A DNA stretch of 64,000 bases from positions 1,364,001 to 1,428,000 of the forward strand of contig NZ_CP092123.1 in assembly GCF_022343685.1 (NCBI RefSeq), in the 5' to 3' direction. Position numbers and translations under genes: made by a program. Shown here piece by piece: positions 46,541 to 54,984 of the stretch. The notes beneath the pieces were generated by a model. It saw only the letters and a program-made list of their open reading frames with translations. It did not search any database and was not told the origin of the DNA. Origin of the DNA: Marinobacterium sediminicola (GTDB lineage: Bacteria > Pseudomonadota > Gammaproteobacteria > Pseudomonadales > Balneatricaceae). Position 1 is the stretch's first letter; every line of letters begins with the position of its first letter.

Positions 46541-48054
46541 GCCTGCCCCTTAAGCGGGAGTTGAAAATGGAAAGAGGTGCCACTTTTACCGTCGCTCTCG
46601 ACCCAGAGGCGGCCTGAATGGCTTTCTATAATTGTATGTGAAATCGAGAGCCCCATACCGAGGCCGTTCTCCTTGGTCGTGGAGAAGGGTTCGAACAGCG
46701 TTTTTTGCTGCTCATCACTGATGCCGTGGCCCTGGTCCGACACGCTGACTTGCAGGCGGCGCCCTTCGATGCGCGTGCGGATAGTGACCGGACGCGGACG
46801 CATGGGACAGTCGCTGTAGGCTTCGATGGCGTTACGGATCAGGTTCAGCAGTACCTGTTCGATCTGCAAACGGTCCGCTTCAATGATCGGGTTGCTGTCG
46901 TCGAGGTCGAACTCAAAGCGGATGTCATGATCGATCGCCTCCTGCTTGAGAAAACGGGTGACTTCGATACAGGTTTCATTGATCGGGAAACTGACGCGCT
47001 GGAACTCGGTCCGGCGCACAAAGCGGCGCATTCGCTTGATGATCTCCGACGCGCGTTTGGCCTGCGTCGAGATCAGCTCCATCGCCCGTGTCACCTGACT
47101 GATCTCATTGATTTGGCCCTCTTCCAGTCGGCGGAAGGTGCCATTGCAGTAATTGATGATGGTCGCCAGAGGCTGGTTGACTTCATGGGCCAGTTCTGTG
47201 GCCATCTCGCCCACCGATAGCAAACGTGACATGTGGGCCATTTCAAGCTGCTGGCGCTTGGCTTTCTCTTCGGCCTGACGCTTGAGCGTGATATCGCGCG
47301 CAATGATCGAATAGTACTCGACCTGCATGTTCTCGGCCCGGTTGCGGTGGGCGATGATCTCGCGAATCTCGGCAATACGCCCCGGGTTACCGGCAGGGTA
47401 AAGTGGAATACTCCCATACCAGGTGCCATAGAGGGCCGCATGCTGCAATGCAGGCTCCACCAGGTTGTGCAGTATTTCCTGAGGGAACATCTGATTGAGA
47501 TAGAACACCGCCAGATTTTCCCGCTCCGCACCAAAGGTGCGATAGGCGGTTTCGTTCATGTAAGTGAGCTGCAGGGTGCGGTGGTTGCAGAACAAGATCA
47601 GGTCGGATGAAGCCTCCACCACGCGGGCCAGACGCCGGGTTGCCTGTTGCGCCAGTTCGCGTTCGGTAACGTCGCGAGACACGCAAATGACCTCAAGCGG
47701 CTTGCCCTTTTCGTCACGAATGGTGCGGCTGGTGGTTTCCAGCCAGATGTAGTGGCCGTCACGGTGCTGGAAACGGTAGACATTAGTATACATGCCGCGG
47801 CGGTAACGCACGGACTCCGCACGCTTTTTCAGGTTGTCGGCATCATCCGGATGGAAGAGGTCATAGCCGGGTGTGCCGATGATGTCTTCAGCCTTGTAGC
47901 CAAGGACACGCTCAATCGCCGGGTTGACGTCAATGAAAGTCCACTCGGGCGTCGGCGTGTGCCGTGAAATCATGTCGGTGGACTGCTCGGCCAACAGGCG
48001 GTAGCGGTCGGCTTCCTGCAGGCATCGTTTCAGTTCCTGCTCCAGTGGTTGCAT
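46537..48054 (-). CDS. PAS-containing sensor histidine kinase
   Basis: The 505-residue kinase has no membrane span. Two PAS domains (about 30-140, with STDMISRHTPTPEWTFIDVNP, and about 150-265) precede the kinase core. The phospho-histidine is His290 in ELAHEVNQPLATIINYCNG, and the ATPase domain contains NLIRNAIEAY, DQGHGIS and GLGMGLS. The HEVNQPL form of the H-box is typical of FixL-type kinases, but I do not see the heme-binding histidine context clearly, so oxygen sensing is not claimed. AAAGGAAAC precedes ATG 48054. It is cytoplasmic and paired with the FixJ-like gene. Confidence 0.91.
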   Translation of the reverse strand: MQPLEQELKRCLQEADRYRLLAEQSTDMISRHTPTPEWTFIDVNPAIERVLGYKAEDIIGTPGYDLFHPDDADNLKKRAESVRYRRGMYTNVYRFQHRDGHYIWLETTSRTIRDEKGKPLEVICVSRDVTERELAQQATRRLARVVEASSDLILFCNHRTLQLTYMNETAYRTFGAERENLAVFYLNQMFPQEILHNLVEPALQHAALYGTWYGSIPLYPAGNPGRIAEIREIIAHRNRAENMQVEYYSIIARDITLKRQAEEKAKRQQLEMAHMSRLLSVGEMATELAHEVNQPLATIINYCNGTFRRLEEGQINEISQVTRAMELISTQAKRASEIIKRMRRFVRRTEFQRVSFPINETCIEVTRFLKQEAIDHDIRFEFDLDDSNPIIEADRLQIEQVLLNLIRNAIEAYSDCPMRPRPVTIRTRIEGRRLQVSVSDQGHGISDEQQKTLFEPFSTTKENGLGMGLSISHTIIESHSGRLWVESDGKSGTSFHFQLPLKGQA

Positions 48055-48253
48055 GCCGTTTCCTTTGTTGTTTTGTACTTGGTGCCTGCGGGGTAGAGGG
48101 CGCGACAGGAGGAGGCAGGCAGTGCTTGGCGTCAATGGTATGACGATTAGGTCCTATTGTGTAATAAGGGAAAATACGTATGATGAGGTCGTTGGATGGA
48201 ATCAAATCAACCGAGGATGGCTCCCCCCTTTTTCCGGTGGAGAGGACTAAATA
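48055..48253. promoter_or_regulatory. Divergent promoter region of the kinase and DmdB-like ligase genes
   Basis: The 199-base stretch contains TAAGGGA (48165-48171) within an AT-rich segment ending TACGTA, and an imperfect repeat CCTATT-GTGT-AATAAGG (48153-48169). A GTGGAGAGG site lies before the ligase start at 48254. It is a likely place for self- and cross-regulation by the two-component pair. Confidence 0.4.
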
Positions 48254-49891
48254 ATGACAACGACTGACCATAATCCTTACATGCTGGGGCTGGATCAGAA
48301 CCCGGCTAACTTTGCGACCCTGTCGCCGTTGAGTTTCATTGCTCGCACTGCTGCTGTTTATCCTGAGCGTACGGCCGTTATCCATAACCAGGTACGACGC
48401 AACTGGGCCGAGACCTACAGCCGCTGCTGCCGTCTGGCGAGCGCGCTGAGCCAGCGTGGAATCGGCAAGGGCGATACCGTTGCCGTGATGGCGCCCAACC
48501 TGCCGGAAGTGTTCGAAGCCCATTTCGGCGTACCGATGGCCGGCGCGGTGCTGAACGCGCTGAACATTCGTCTGGACGCTGAAGCTATCGCCTTCATCCT
48601 GCAGCATGGTGAAGCCAAGGTTGTTATCGTCGACCGTGAATTCTCCGAAGTGATCGACCGTGCGATCAAGATTGCCCGTATCAACCCGATCGTGATCGAT
48701 ATCGACGATGCCTCCTATGAAGGTGGCAACCTTATTGGCGAAATGGATTATGAAGCCTTTATTGCCAGCGGTGACCCGGAATACGACTGGGCTCTGCCGG
48801 CGGATGAGTGGGATGCCATCACTCTGAACTACACCTCCGGTACCACCGGTGATCCCAAGGGTGTGGTGTATCACCACCGTGGCGCCTACCTGAACGCCAT
48901 CAGCAACGTCGTGTCCTGGAATATGGGCGATGGTCCTGTGTACCTGTGGACGCTGCCAATGTTCCACTGCAATGGCTGGTGTTTCCCCTGGTCAATTGCT
49001 GCGGCAGCGGGCGTCAGCGTGTGCCTGCGCCATGTGCGCGCCGATGATATTTACAATCTGATCAAGGAAGAAAAGGTCGATCACTTCTGTGGCGCTCCAA
49101 TCGTCCTGAACATGCTCAACAACGCCGACAGTGAACTGAAGGCGGGTATCGAGCATCAGGTCAAGGTGATGACCGCTGGCGCTGCACCGCCTGCTGCCGT
49201 TATCGAAGGCATGGAAAAGATGGGTTTCAGTGTGACCCACGTCTACGGTCTGACCGAAACCTACGGTCCTTGCGTAGTTTGCGCATGGCATGACAAGTGG
49301 GATGACCTGCCGATCGAAGACAAGGCGCGTCTCAAGTCCCGTCAGGGCGTCAAGGCGCCGATGCTGGAAGGCCTCATGGTCGCCAACCCGACGACACTTG
49401 AGCCGGTGCCACAGGATGGCAAGACCATCGGTGAGATCATGATGCGCGGTAATCTGGTGATGAAGGGCTACCTGAAAAACCCGACCACCACCGACAAGTC
49501 TTTTGAGGGTGGCTGGTTCCACTCGGGTGACCTGGCAGTATGGCACGAGGACGGTTACGTCGAGATCAAGGACCGCTCCAAGGACATCATCATTTCTGGA
49601 GGTGAAAACATCTCCAGTATCGAAGTGGAAGATGTGCTCTACCGTCATCCCCAGGTCATGGAAGCCGCTGTTGTGGCCCAGCACGACGAAAAATGGGGTG
49701 AAGTACCCTGTGCCTTTGTTACCCTGAAAGCGGGCGCCGAGGTCAGCGAGGAAGACATCATCCAGTTCTGTCGCGCCAACATGGCACGTTTCAAGGCGCC
49801 CAAGCGCGTTGTTTTCTGCGACCTGCCGAAGACGTCTACCGGTAAGATCCAGAAGTTCGTACTTCGAACCCAGGCGAACGAGACGGCTTAA
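48254..49891 (+). CDS. Acyl-CoA ligase, DmdB (methylthiopropionyl-CoA ligase)-like
   Basis: This 545-residue AMP-forming ligase starts with NPYMLGLDQNPANFATLSPLSFI and carries the P-loop TLNYTSGTTGDPKGVVYHH, HVYGLTETYGP, GWFHSGDLAV and the catalytic lysine in LPKTSTGKIQKFVL. The N-terminal segment and RRNWAETYSRCRRL-like stretch are the pattern of DmdB, which activates 3-methylthiopropionate in DMSP breakdown, and of related medium-chain ligases. A DmdC-like dehydrogenase lies 3.2 kb downstream. Fatty acids are an equally likely substrate. It is monocistronic, with a strong terminator after it. Confidence 0.88.
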   Translation: MTTTDHNPYMLGLDQNPANFATLSPLSFIARTAAVYPERTAVIHNQVRRNWAETYSRCCRLASALSQRGIGKGDTVAVMAPNLPEVFEAHFGVPMAGAVLNALNIRLDAEAIAFILQHGEAKVVIVDREFSEVIDRAIKIARINPIVIDIDDASYEGGNLIGEMDYEAFIASGDPEYDWALPADEWDAITLNYTSGTTGDPKGVVYHHRGAYLNAISNVVSWNMGDGPVYLWTLPMFHCNGWCFPWSIAAAAGVSVCLRHVRADDIYNLIKEEKVDHFCGAPIVLNMLNNADSELKAGIEHQVKVMTAGAAPPAAVIEGMEKMGFSVTHVYGLTETYGPCVVCAWHDKWDDLPIEDKARLKSRQGVKAPMLEGLMVANPTTLEPVPQDGKTIGEIMMRGNLVMKGYLKNPTTTDKSFEGGWFHSGDLAVWHEDGYVEIKDRSKDIIISGGENISSIEVEDVLYRHPQVMEAAVVAQHDEKWGEVPCAFVTLKAGAEVSEEDIIQFCRANMARFKAPKRVVFCDLPKTSTGKIQKFVLRTQANETA

Positions 49892-49913
49892 TCAGCACTT
49901 GATGCTGGTTGAT

Positions 49914-49947
49914 ACCAAAACCGCCACTCATGAGTGGCGGTTTTGGT
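49914..49947. terminator. Bidirectional terminator between DmdB-like ligase and ppiC
   Basis: Two perfectly complementary 17-base arms, ACCAAAACCGCCACTCA and its reverse complement, meet without a spacer at 49930/49931. A-run and T-run flanks give termination on both strands between convergent genes. Confidence 0.9.
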
Positions 49948-49967
49948 TTATGGGGGCCAAGAGGTGG

Positions 49968-50246
49968 TCAGTTACGGTACAGCGTTTTGATCAAGTGGTA
50001 GCCGAAACGAGTCTTGATCGGGCCGTGCACTTTAAGCAAGGGGCGCTTGAACACAACATCGTCGAATGCTTTGACCATATCGCCGCGACGAAACTCACCC
50101 AGATCGCCGCCACGCTTGCCGGATGGGCAGATGGAGTAGCGCTTGGCCAGAGCGTCAAACTTTTTACCCTTCTTCAGCTGGTCAAGAATGTCCAGCGCCT
50201 CTTTCTCCGTCTTTACCAGTATGTGCAGTGCCGCTGCTGTCGCCAT
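49968..50246 (-). CDS. ppiC: Cytoplasmic parvulin peptidyl-prolyl isomerase
   Basis: The 92-residue protein is a bare parvulin domain: [32 protein letters not shown], and the C-terminal [15 protein letters not shown] with the two active-site histidines (HILV and YHLI). E. coli PpiC has 93 residues and the same layout. No signal peptide is present, so it acts in the cytoplasm on Xaa-Pro bonds. It is a single gene, convergent with the DmdB-like ligase gene across the shared terminator. Confidence 0.96.
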   Translation of the reverse strand: MATAAALHILVKTEKEALDILDQLKKGKKFDALAKRYSICPSGKRGGDLGEFRRGDMVKAFDDVVFKRPLLKVHGPIKTRFGYHLIKTLYRN

Positions 50247-50638
50247 TGTATCTCACGCTGATCTGTTCAAATGTCAGGCGGTATTCTATCAATAAACGCA
50301 CGGGTGGCGTACTGAATGGAGAGTGCCCGTCGATTCAGTCGAGGCCTTATGCCTTGAAGCGTTGAGTTGTTTTGTCGCCATTTTGGCTATGGCAACTTGA
50401 GTCAAACAGGGACAATATCAACACGAGAACGGGATGGCCGCTGCGTGAAGCTGTGCACGGCAAAGCACACCAAAGCCCAGGCTTGAGTGCATCGAAGAAA
50501 CTGGCTTGATTGTTTTCGCGCCTGCCTGAGACTTTCTAATCTCGGGTTGTGTACCTGGCCTAAACACTCGCATGTTGCTCGCCCATGCTGGGATGGAAGC
50601 TCCATTACATTACGCTTCAATAAGGAGATGTGCTCGAC
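50247..50638. other. Intergenic region between ppiC and the first GFA gene
   Basis: This 392-base stretch holds the ppiC promoter on the left and the GFA promoter with AAGGAG (50622-50627) on the right. Open frames here have no ribosome site or family pattern. I see no tRNA cloverleaf or clear terminator. Confidence 0.45.
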
Positions 50639-51046
50639 ATGACTGATCGTTTCCAGGGTTCGTGTTTATGTGGTCATGTGCGTTTTTCCGTCAGTGGATT
50701 CAGCGAAAAAGCGGCCAATTGCCATTGTTCCATGTGCCGTAAGTTTCATGGTGCAGCCTTTGGAACCTTGGTCGAAGTGCAAGATTTAAGCTGGCTTTCG
50801 GGTAAGGACCTTCTCAAAGAGTTTGTTGCACCCAATGGCACAACACGGACATTCTGCTCGAACTGTGGCTCCAGTCTGGGGTTTCGTATGAAAGCTGAAC
50901 CTCTGGAACGCATGGAATTGGCAATCGCTACTTTTGATGTTGATATACCCGTAAGAATAGACGCTCAAATTTACACGGATTACAGAGCCAGCTGGTGTGA
51001 GCTCTATCCTGAGTTGCCTGCGTTTACTGAAGGGCGTTCGGAGTAG
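50639..51046 (+). CDS. GFA-family zinc protein (CENP-V/Gfa fold)
   Basis: The 135-residue protein has the zinc-cysteine layout of the glutathione-dependent formaldehyde-activating family: GSCLCGHVRF, NCHCSMCRKFHGAAF and RTFCSNCGSSL. Such proteins are mostly of unknown activity; only a few act on S-hydroxymethylglutathione. AAGGAG upstream supports ATG 50639 over GTG 50630, which sits only two bases after it. A second GFA gene follows 127 bases later on the same strand with low overall identity, so the pair looks like old duplicates or independent acquisitions. Confidence 0.88.
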   Translation: MTDRFQGSCLCGHVRFSVSGFSEKAANCHCSMCRKFHGAAFGTLVEVQDLSWLSGKDLLKEFVAPNGTTRTFCSNCGSSLGFRMKAEPLERMELAIATFDVDIPVRIDAQIYTDYRASWCELYPELPAFTEGRSE

Positions 51047-51173
51047 GCAACGCCATAATCTCGGCACAGGCAGCCTGCTGTAGCGTTTTGGTCAGCATCT
51101 GTTTTTGGGATTGAGGTGATTTTGCCAGGCAGAATCAATGTGTTCCTGAATCCATAATCTGGGAGGGATTCTG

Positions 51174-51575
51174 ATGACCAACTATCCGGGCGCTTGCCTG
51201 TGTGGCACCGTGAGGTTCGAGGTGCATGGCGACTTCGACAGTTTTTACCTGTGTCACTGTCAACATTGCCAAAAAGATACGGGGTCGGCTCATGCGGCAA
51301 ACTTGTTTGCTAAATCGGCCAGGTTGATCTGGCTGTCAGGTGAAGATGCCGTGACTTCATTTACGCTGCCCGGCACTCGCCACCACAAGAGCTTCTGCAA
51401 AATTTGTGGCTCAGCTTTACCCAGTACACCGCTTCCCGGTTTACTTGTTGTTCCCGCAGGATGCCTGGATGCCAAAATTCCACTAATGCCAACGGCGCAC
51501 ATTTTCACCGCCAGCAAGGCCAGTTGGGATGACACCTTCGAGGAAGTGCCCAGGTTTGAGGGGCTGCCAGAGTGA
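51174..51575 (+). CDS. Second GFA-family zinc protein
   Basis: This 133-residue relative has GACLCGTVRFEV, LCHCQHCQKDTGSAHAANLF and KSFCKICGSALP, keeping all the zinc-binding cysteines. Its C-terminal HIFTASKASWDD matches the other major GFA subgroup (the first protein has QIYTDYRASWCE at the same place). GGAGG close before ATG 51174 supports the start. The substrate is unknown; the two proteins differ enough to suggest distinct roles. Confidence 0.88.
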   Translation: MTNYPGACLCGTVRFEVHGDFDSFYLCHCQHCQKDTGSAHAANLFAKSARLIWLSGEDAVTSFTLPGTRHHKSFCKICGSALPSTPLPGLLVVPAGCLDAKIPLMPTAHIFTASKASWDDTFEEVPRFEGLPE

Positions 51576-51686
51576 GCGGCGGTCACATGAGCGTTGGCAG
51601 TGGTGCGATGTGCTCGCACTGTGCTTCCATGCCTCGCAATTTCGATCGTTAAAGCTTGTGGGCTTGTTAGAGCGATGCGCCTTTCA

Positions 51687-52271
51687 CTAGCGATCGTCAA
51701 ACATGGCTTGATGCAGCAAGCCAAAGTGCTCGAAGGTATAGTCGGCCAGATGAGAATAGTCCGGCAGGGTTGTGTAATTGATCAGGCAAGATTTCATGTT
51801 CGCATTGCGACCTGCCTCCAGGTCATAGCGGTAATCACCCACCATCAAGATGCTGTGCGCGGGTAATGCGAAGTCATCAGCGATCTGTAACAGGGCTGTC
51901 GGGTCCGGCTTGGGCTTTGAATTCTCTCGGGTAATGACGCGCTCTATGGGAATGGCATTACGCTTGATTTTCACTCGTGAGGAGTGAAGCGAGTTGCGTG
52001 TGACGATCGCCATTGGAATTGAGTGCTTTATACAGGTATTGACGAACTCCTGAGCGCCCGGCAGCCATTCGCACTGTTGCGCATCCTGAACCTCGTGACG
52101 ATGAATGATCGCCATCGCCTCTAATTGTTTGTGCTCGGGCAAGGTCTCCAGAAACGTCAGCACATCTGCCTCCGGAGGGCAGTCGATCTCCTGCTTGATG
52201 GCCTTGAAGTCCAGTGAGGATGACACAAGCGTACCGTCCAGATCGAAAATTACACCCTGTACCTGTTTCAC
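51687..52271 (-). CDS. HAD-superfamily phosphatase
   Basis: Motif I is FDLDGTLV at residues 9-16 with the nucleophilic aspartate; motif II is the threonine in AIVTRNS; motif III is the lysine in SKPKPDP; and motif IV is VGDYRYDLEAG. The C1 cap and 194-residue length match phosphoglycolate-phosphatase-like (Gph) relatives, but not Gph itself, so the substrate is open. The start is GTG 52271. It lies on the minus strand 111 bases from the second GFA gene and is not clearly in an operon. Confidence 0.9.
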   Translation of the reverse strand: MKQVQGVIFDLDGTLVSSSLDFKAIKQEIDCPPEADVLTFLETLPEHKQLEAMAIIHRHEVQDAQQCEWLPGAQEFVNTCIKHSIPMAIVTRNSLHSSRVKIKRNAIPIERVITRENSKPKPDPTALLQIADDFALPAHSILMVGDYRYDLEAGRNANMKSCLINYTTLPDYSHLADYTFEHFGLLHQAMFDDR

Positions 52272-52445
52272 GCGGTAGCCTCTGTCACTGTCATATAAAA
52301 ATCGGATTCAATCAGGCCCTTCGCTGTTGAACGTGCTACAAGCCATTAGCCGAGACTTACGATAAATAAAGACTATTTGGTTCACCGCTTGAAGATGGGG
52401 ACTCAAACACGCGCTGATGTGGTCATCATATGGCGTTTCTGGGCG

Positions 52446-52477
52446 AAAAAAAACCGGCGGGTCAGGCCGGCTTTTTT
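52446..52477 (-). terminator. Terminator of the MaoC gene
   Basis: A-run, CCGGC (52454-52458), seven-base loop, GCCGG (52466-52470) and T-run form a hairpin with one mismatch at the foot. On the minus strand it lies just after the MaoC stop at 52496. Confidence 0.7.
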
Positions 52478-52495
52478 ACAGAGTTGGCTATTTAA

Positions 52496-52927
52496 TCAAG
52501 CCTCGCGACGATCCACCATGAAGGTGCCTTCACCGGTCGCAACCAGCGTCTCGCCTACATGTACGTCGGTGCGGCATTTCACGCGACGGCGGCGCTCGTC
52601 GATCTCGGTCACGGTCAGGCTTGCGGTGGCTGTATCACCGATGTGAACCGGCGCCTTGAACTTGAGCTGCTGATCCACGTAGATGGCGCCCGGTCCCGGC
52701 AGGCGGGTGCCGGCAACGGTGGAGATGAGGGCGGCGCTGAACATGCCGTGGACGATACGCTGCTTGAACGGAGTGGTCTTGGCGTATTCGTCATTGATGT
52801 GAATCGGGTTGTTATCGCCGGACAGACCGGCAAACAGCACCACATCGGCATCGGTAATGGTCTTGGCGTAGGACGCGCTCATGCCGACTTCCAGATCTTC
52901 CAGGTAGTAACCGTGCAAATCCTGCAT
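52496..52927 (-). CDS. MaoC-type (R)-specific enoyl-CoA hydratase
   Basis: The 143-residue hotdog protein carries the hydratase-2 motif in FAGLSGDNNPIHINDEYA, with the catalytic Asp and His, and RIVHGMFSAALIS. It resembles PhaJ, which hydrates enoyl-CoA from beta-oxidation to (R)-3-hydroxyacyl-CoA, a link to polyhydroxyalkanoate or fatty-acid use. It is divergent from the DmdC-like dehydrogenase gene, and dehydrogenase followed by hydratase is the normal order of steps. No phaC is in the window. An AGAGAG site precedes ATG 52927. Confidence 0.9.
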   Translation of the reverse strand: MQDLHGYYLEDLEVGMSASYAKTITDADVVLFAGLSGDNNPIHINDEYAKTTPFKQRIVHGMFSAALISTVAGTRLPGPGAIYVDQQLKFKAPVHIGDTATASLTVTEIDERRRRVKCRTDVHVGETLVATGEGTFMVDRREA

Positions 52928-53123
52928 TGAATCACTCTCTATGTTGTCAGATTTCGTGTGAGTATAACCAAAGTAGGGGGCGGTAAATCGCCTGAATGAA
53001 CGATTCCCTACTTATCAAATCGATTGTCCGTGCTAATATAAGTGTATTCCCTTATTTTTATGAGTGCCAGCCTGAATGGTTCGGCATCCAATCACGAACA
53101 CTAGATCGTCGAGAAGGTACCCT

Positions 53124-54902
53124 ATGGCAGATTACAACGCTCCTCTGAAGGATATGAAGCTGACCCTGAATCATGTTGCGCGCATGACAGAGTTGGCAGA
53201 GAAGCCCGGCTTCGAAGACGCTTCCGCTGATATGGTGGATGCCATTCTGGAAGAGGCCGCGCGAGTTGCCCGTGATGTGGTTGCCCCGACCAACTGGGAA
53301 GGTGACCAGCAGGGGGTACAACTTAAAGACGGCACCGTTGTTTGTCCGGAGTCATTCAAGGACGCTTACCAGCAGTATGCCGAAGGCGGCTGGGGTTCTC
53401 TGCAGTTCGATCCCGAATATGGCGGTCAGGGCTTGCCATTTCTGTTGTCCATCCCGGTGATGGAAATGTGGCACTCGGCCAATATGGCCTGGGGTTTGTG
53501 CCCGATGTTGAGCCAGGGTGCTGTCGAGTGTCTGGATCTGAACGGCAGTGACGAGCTCAAGGCCAAGTACCTGCCGAAGCTGGTCAGCGGAGAATGGACC
53601 GGGACCATGAACCTGACCGAGTCCAACGCCGGTTCAGACCTCTCTGTGGTGCGTGCCAAGGCCGAGCCGGAAGGGGATCACTACCGCATCAGCGGCGAAA
53701 AAATCTTCATCACCTGGGGTGATCACGAGATGGCCGAGAACATCATCCATCTGGTACTGGCGCGCCTGCCGGATGCGCCAGCGGGTGTACGTGGCATCTC
53801 TCTGTTCCTGGTGCCCAAGTTTCTGGTCAATGACGATGGTTCACTGGGTGAGCGTAACACTGCCGGACCGCTGTCACTGGAACACAAGATGGGGATTCAC
53901 GCCTCTGCAACCTGCGTGATGGGTTTCGATAATGCCATCGGTTATCTGGTGGGTGAGCCGAACCGAGGTCTGGCTTGCATGTTCACCATGATGAACAACG
54001 CACGCCTGAGTGTGGGTCTGCAAGGGGTATCCATTTCCGAGCGTGCCTATCAGCAGGCACTGCAGTATGCGTTCGAGCGTATTCAGGGCCCGGCTGTCGG
54101 TGCCAGGGAAGCGGGGCCGATCATTCGTCACGCCGATGTGCGCCGCATGCTGATGACCATGAAAACGCTGACCGAAGCCGGTCGTGCCATCGCCTATGAC
54201 GCCTGTGGCAGTCTGGATTTCGCCGCCAAGGCTGAAAGCGACGAGGAGAAAGCGCGAGAGCAGGCCCGTGCAGCCCTGCTGACACCAATCGTAAAAGGCT
54301 GGTGTACCGAAGTGGCTCAGGAAGTGACCTCTCTGGGCGTGCAGATTCATGGGGGCATGGGGTTCATTGAGGAAACCGGTGCGGCCCAGCATTACCGCGA
54401 TGCTCGAATCCTGCCGATCTATGAAGGCACCAACGGCATTCAGGCACTGGATCTGGTTGGTCGTAAGACACTGATGGACAAAGGTGAAGCTCTGGCTGCC
54501 TTGATCTCTGAAATGCGTGCTTCTCTGACCAGCTGTGACGCCTCCCTAATGGCTCAGGCCAAGCAGGTGGAAGAGGCGGTTGCCGGTCTCGAGACCGCTC
54601 GTGAGTTGCTGCTGAAGGGAGCTGAAGGCGATGCGCTGCTGCCAGGTGCTATCGCATACAACTTCATGATGCTGGCCGGTTACGTGTGTGGTGGATGGCA
54701 GCTGCTGCGTCAGGCAACTGCGGCGGTAAGACTCGCATCCGAAGGTGATGATGACCCTTACCTGAAGGCCAAGCAGGAGAGCGCGCGCTTTTACATGGCT
54801 CAGGTCCTGCCGCGCTGGAAAGGCTTCGCCGAGATGCTGAATGACGGCAGCCAGACCATCATGGCCCTGCCTGAAGAGCAGTTCGCCAGCGCCTGGCAGT
54901 AA
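53124..54902 (+). CDS. Acyl-CoA dehydrogenase, DmdC-like long form
   Basis: This 592-residue FAD enzyme belongs to the long acyl-CoA dehydrogenase branch with an extra C-terminal domain, which includes methylthiopropionyl-CoA dehydrogenase DmdC and Pseudomonas FadE proteins. The substrate-binding TMNLTESNAGSDL, FAD-linked FITWGDHE and IHGGMGF blocks are present, and the catalytic glutamate is in IYEGTNGIQALDLVGRK. AGAAGG precedes ATG 53124; upstream sequence in frame is not family-like. A strong terminator follows. DMSP use is only a possibility, since DmdA and DmdD are absent from the window. Confidence 0.9.
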   Translation: MADYNAPLKDMKLTLNHVARMTELAEKPGFEDASADMVDAILEEAARVARDVVAPTNWEGDQQGVQLKDGTVVCPESFKDAYQQYAEGGWGSLQFDPEYGGQGLPFLLSIPVMEMWHSANMAWGLCPMLSQGAVECLDLNGSDELKAKYLPKLVSGEWTGTMNLTESNAGSDLSVVRAKAEPEGDHYRISGEKIFITWGDHEMAENIIHLVLARLPDAPAGVRGISLFLVPKFLVNDDGSLGERNTAGPLSLEHKMGIHASATCVMGFDNAIGYLVGEPNRGLACMFTMMNNARLSVGLQGVSISERAYQQALQYAFERIQGPAVGAREAGPIIRHADVRRMLMTMKTLTEAGRAIAYDACGSLDFAAKAESDEEKAREQARAALLTPIVKGWCTEVAQEVTSLGVQIHGGMGFIEETGAAQHYRDARILPIYEGTNGIQALDLVGRKTLMDKGEALAALISEMRASLTSCDASLMAQAKQVEEAVAGLETARELLLKGAEGDALLPGAIAYNFMMLAGYVCGGWQLLRQATAAVRLASEGDDDPYLKAKQESARFYMAQVLPRWKGFAEMLNDGSQTIMALPEEQFASAWQ

Positions 54903-54951
54903 GCCTGTCAGGTGCCTCCGACTGGATCAGCCGGAGGATCTGTTACACAAT

Positions 54952-54984
54952 GCCCGGTAACTTGATGGTTACCGGGCTTTTTTT
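54952..54984 (+). terminator. Rho-independent terminator after the dehydrogenase gene
   Basis: GCCCGGTAAC (54952-54961) and GTTACCGGGC (54968-54977) form a ten-base stem with a six-base loop, followed by seven T residues. The MarR start codon begins with the next base. Confidence 0.93.

Noticed and set aside
46537-48054. Heme-based oxygen sensor FixL
   Set aside because: The kinase core is FixL-like, but I could not identify the heme-binding histidine context in either PAS domain.
50402-50620. Minus-strand frame in the ppiC-GFA gap
   Set aside because: No ribosome site, no family pattern and odd composition; the gap is better read as non-coding.
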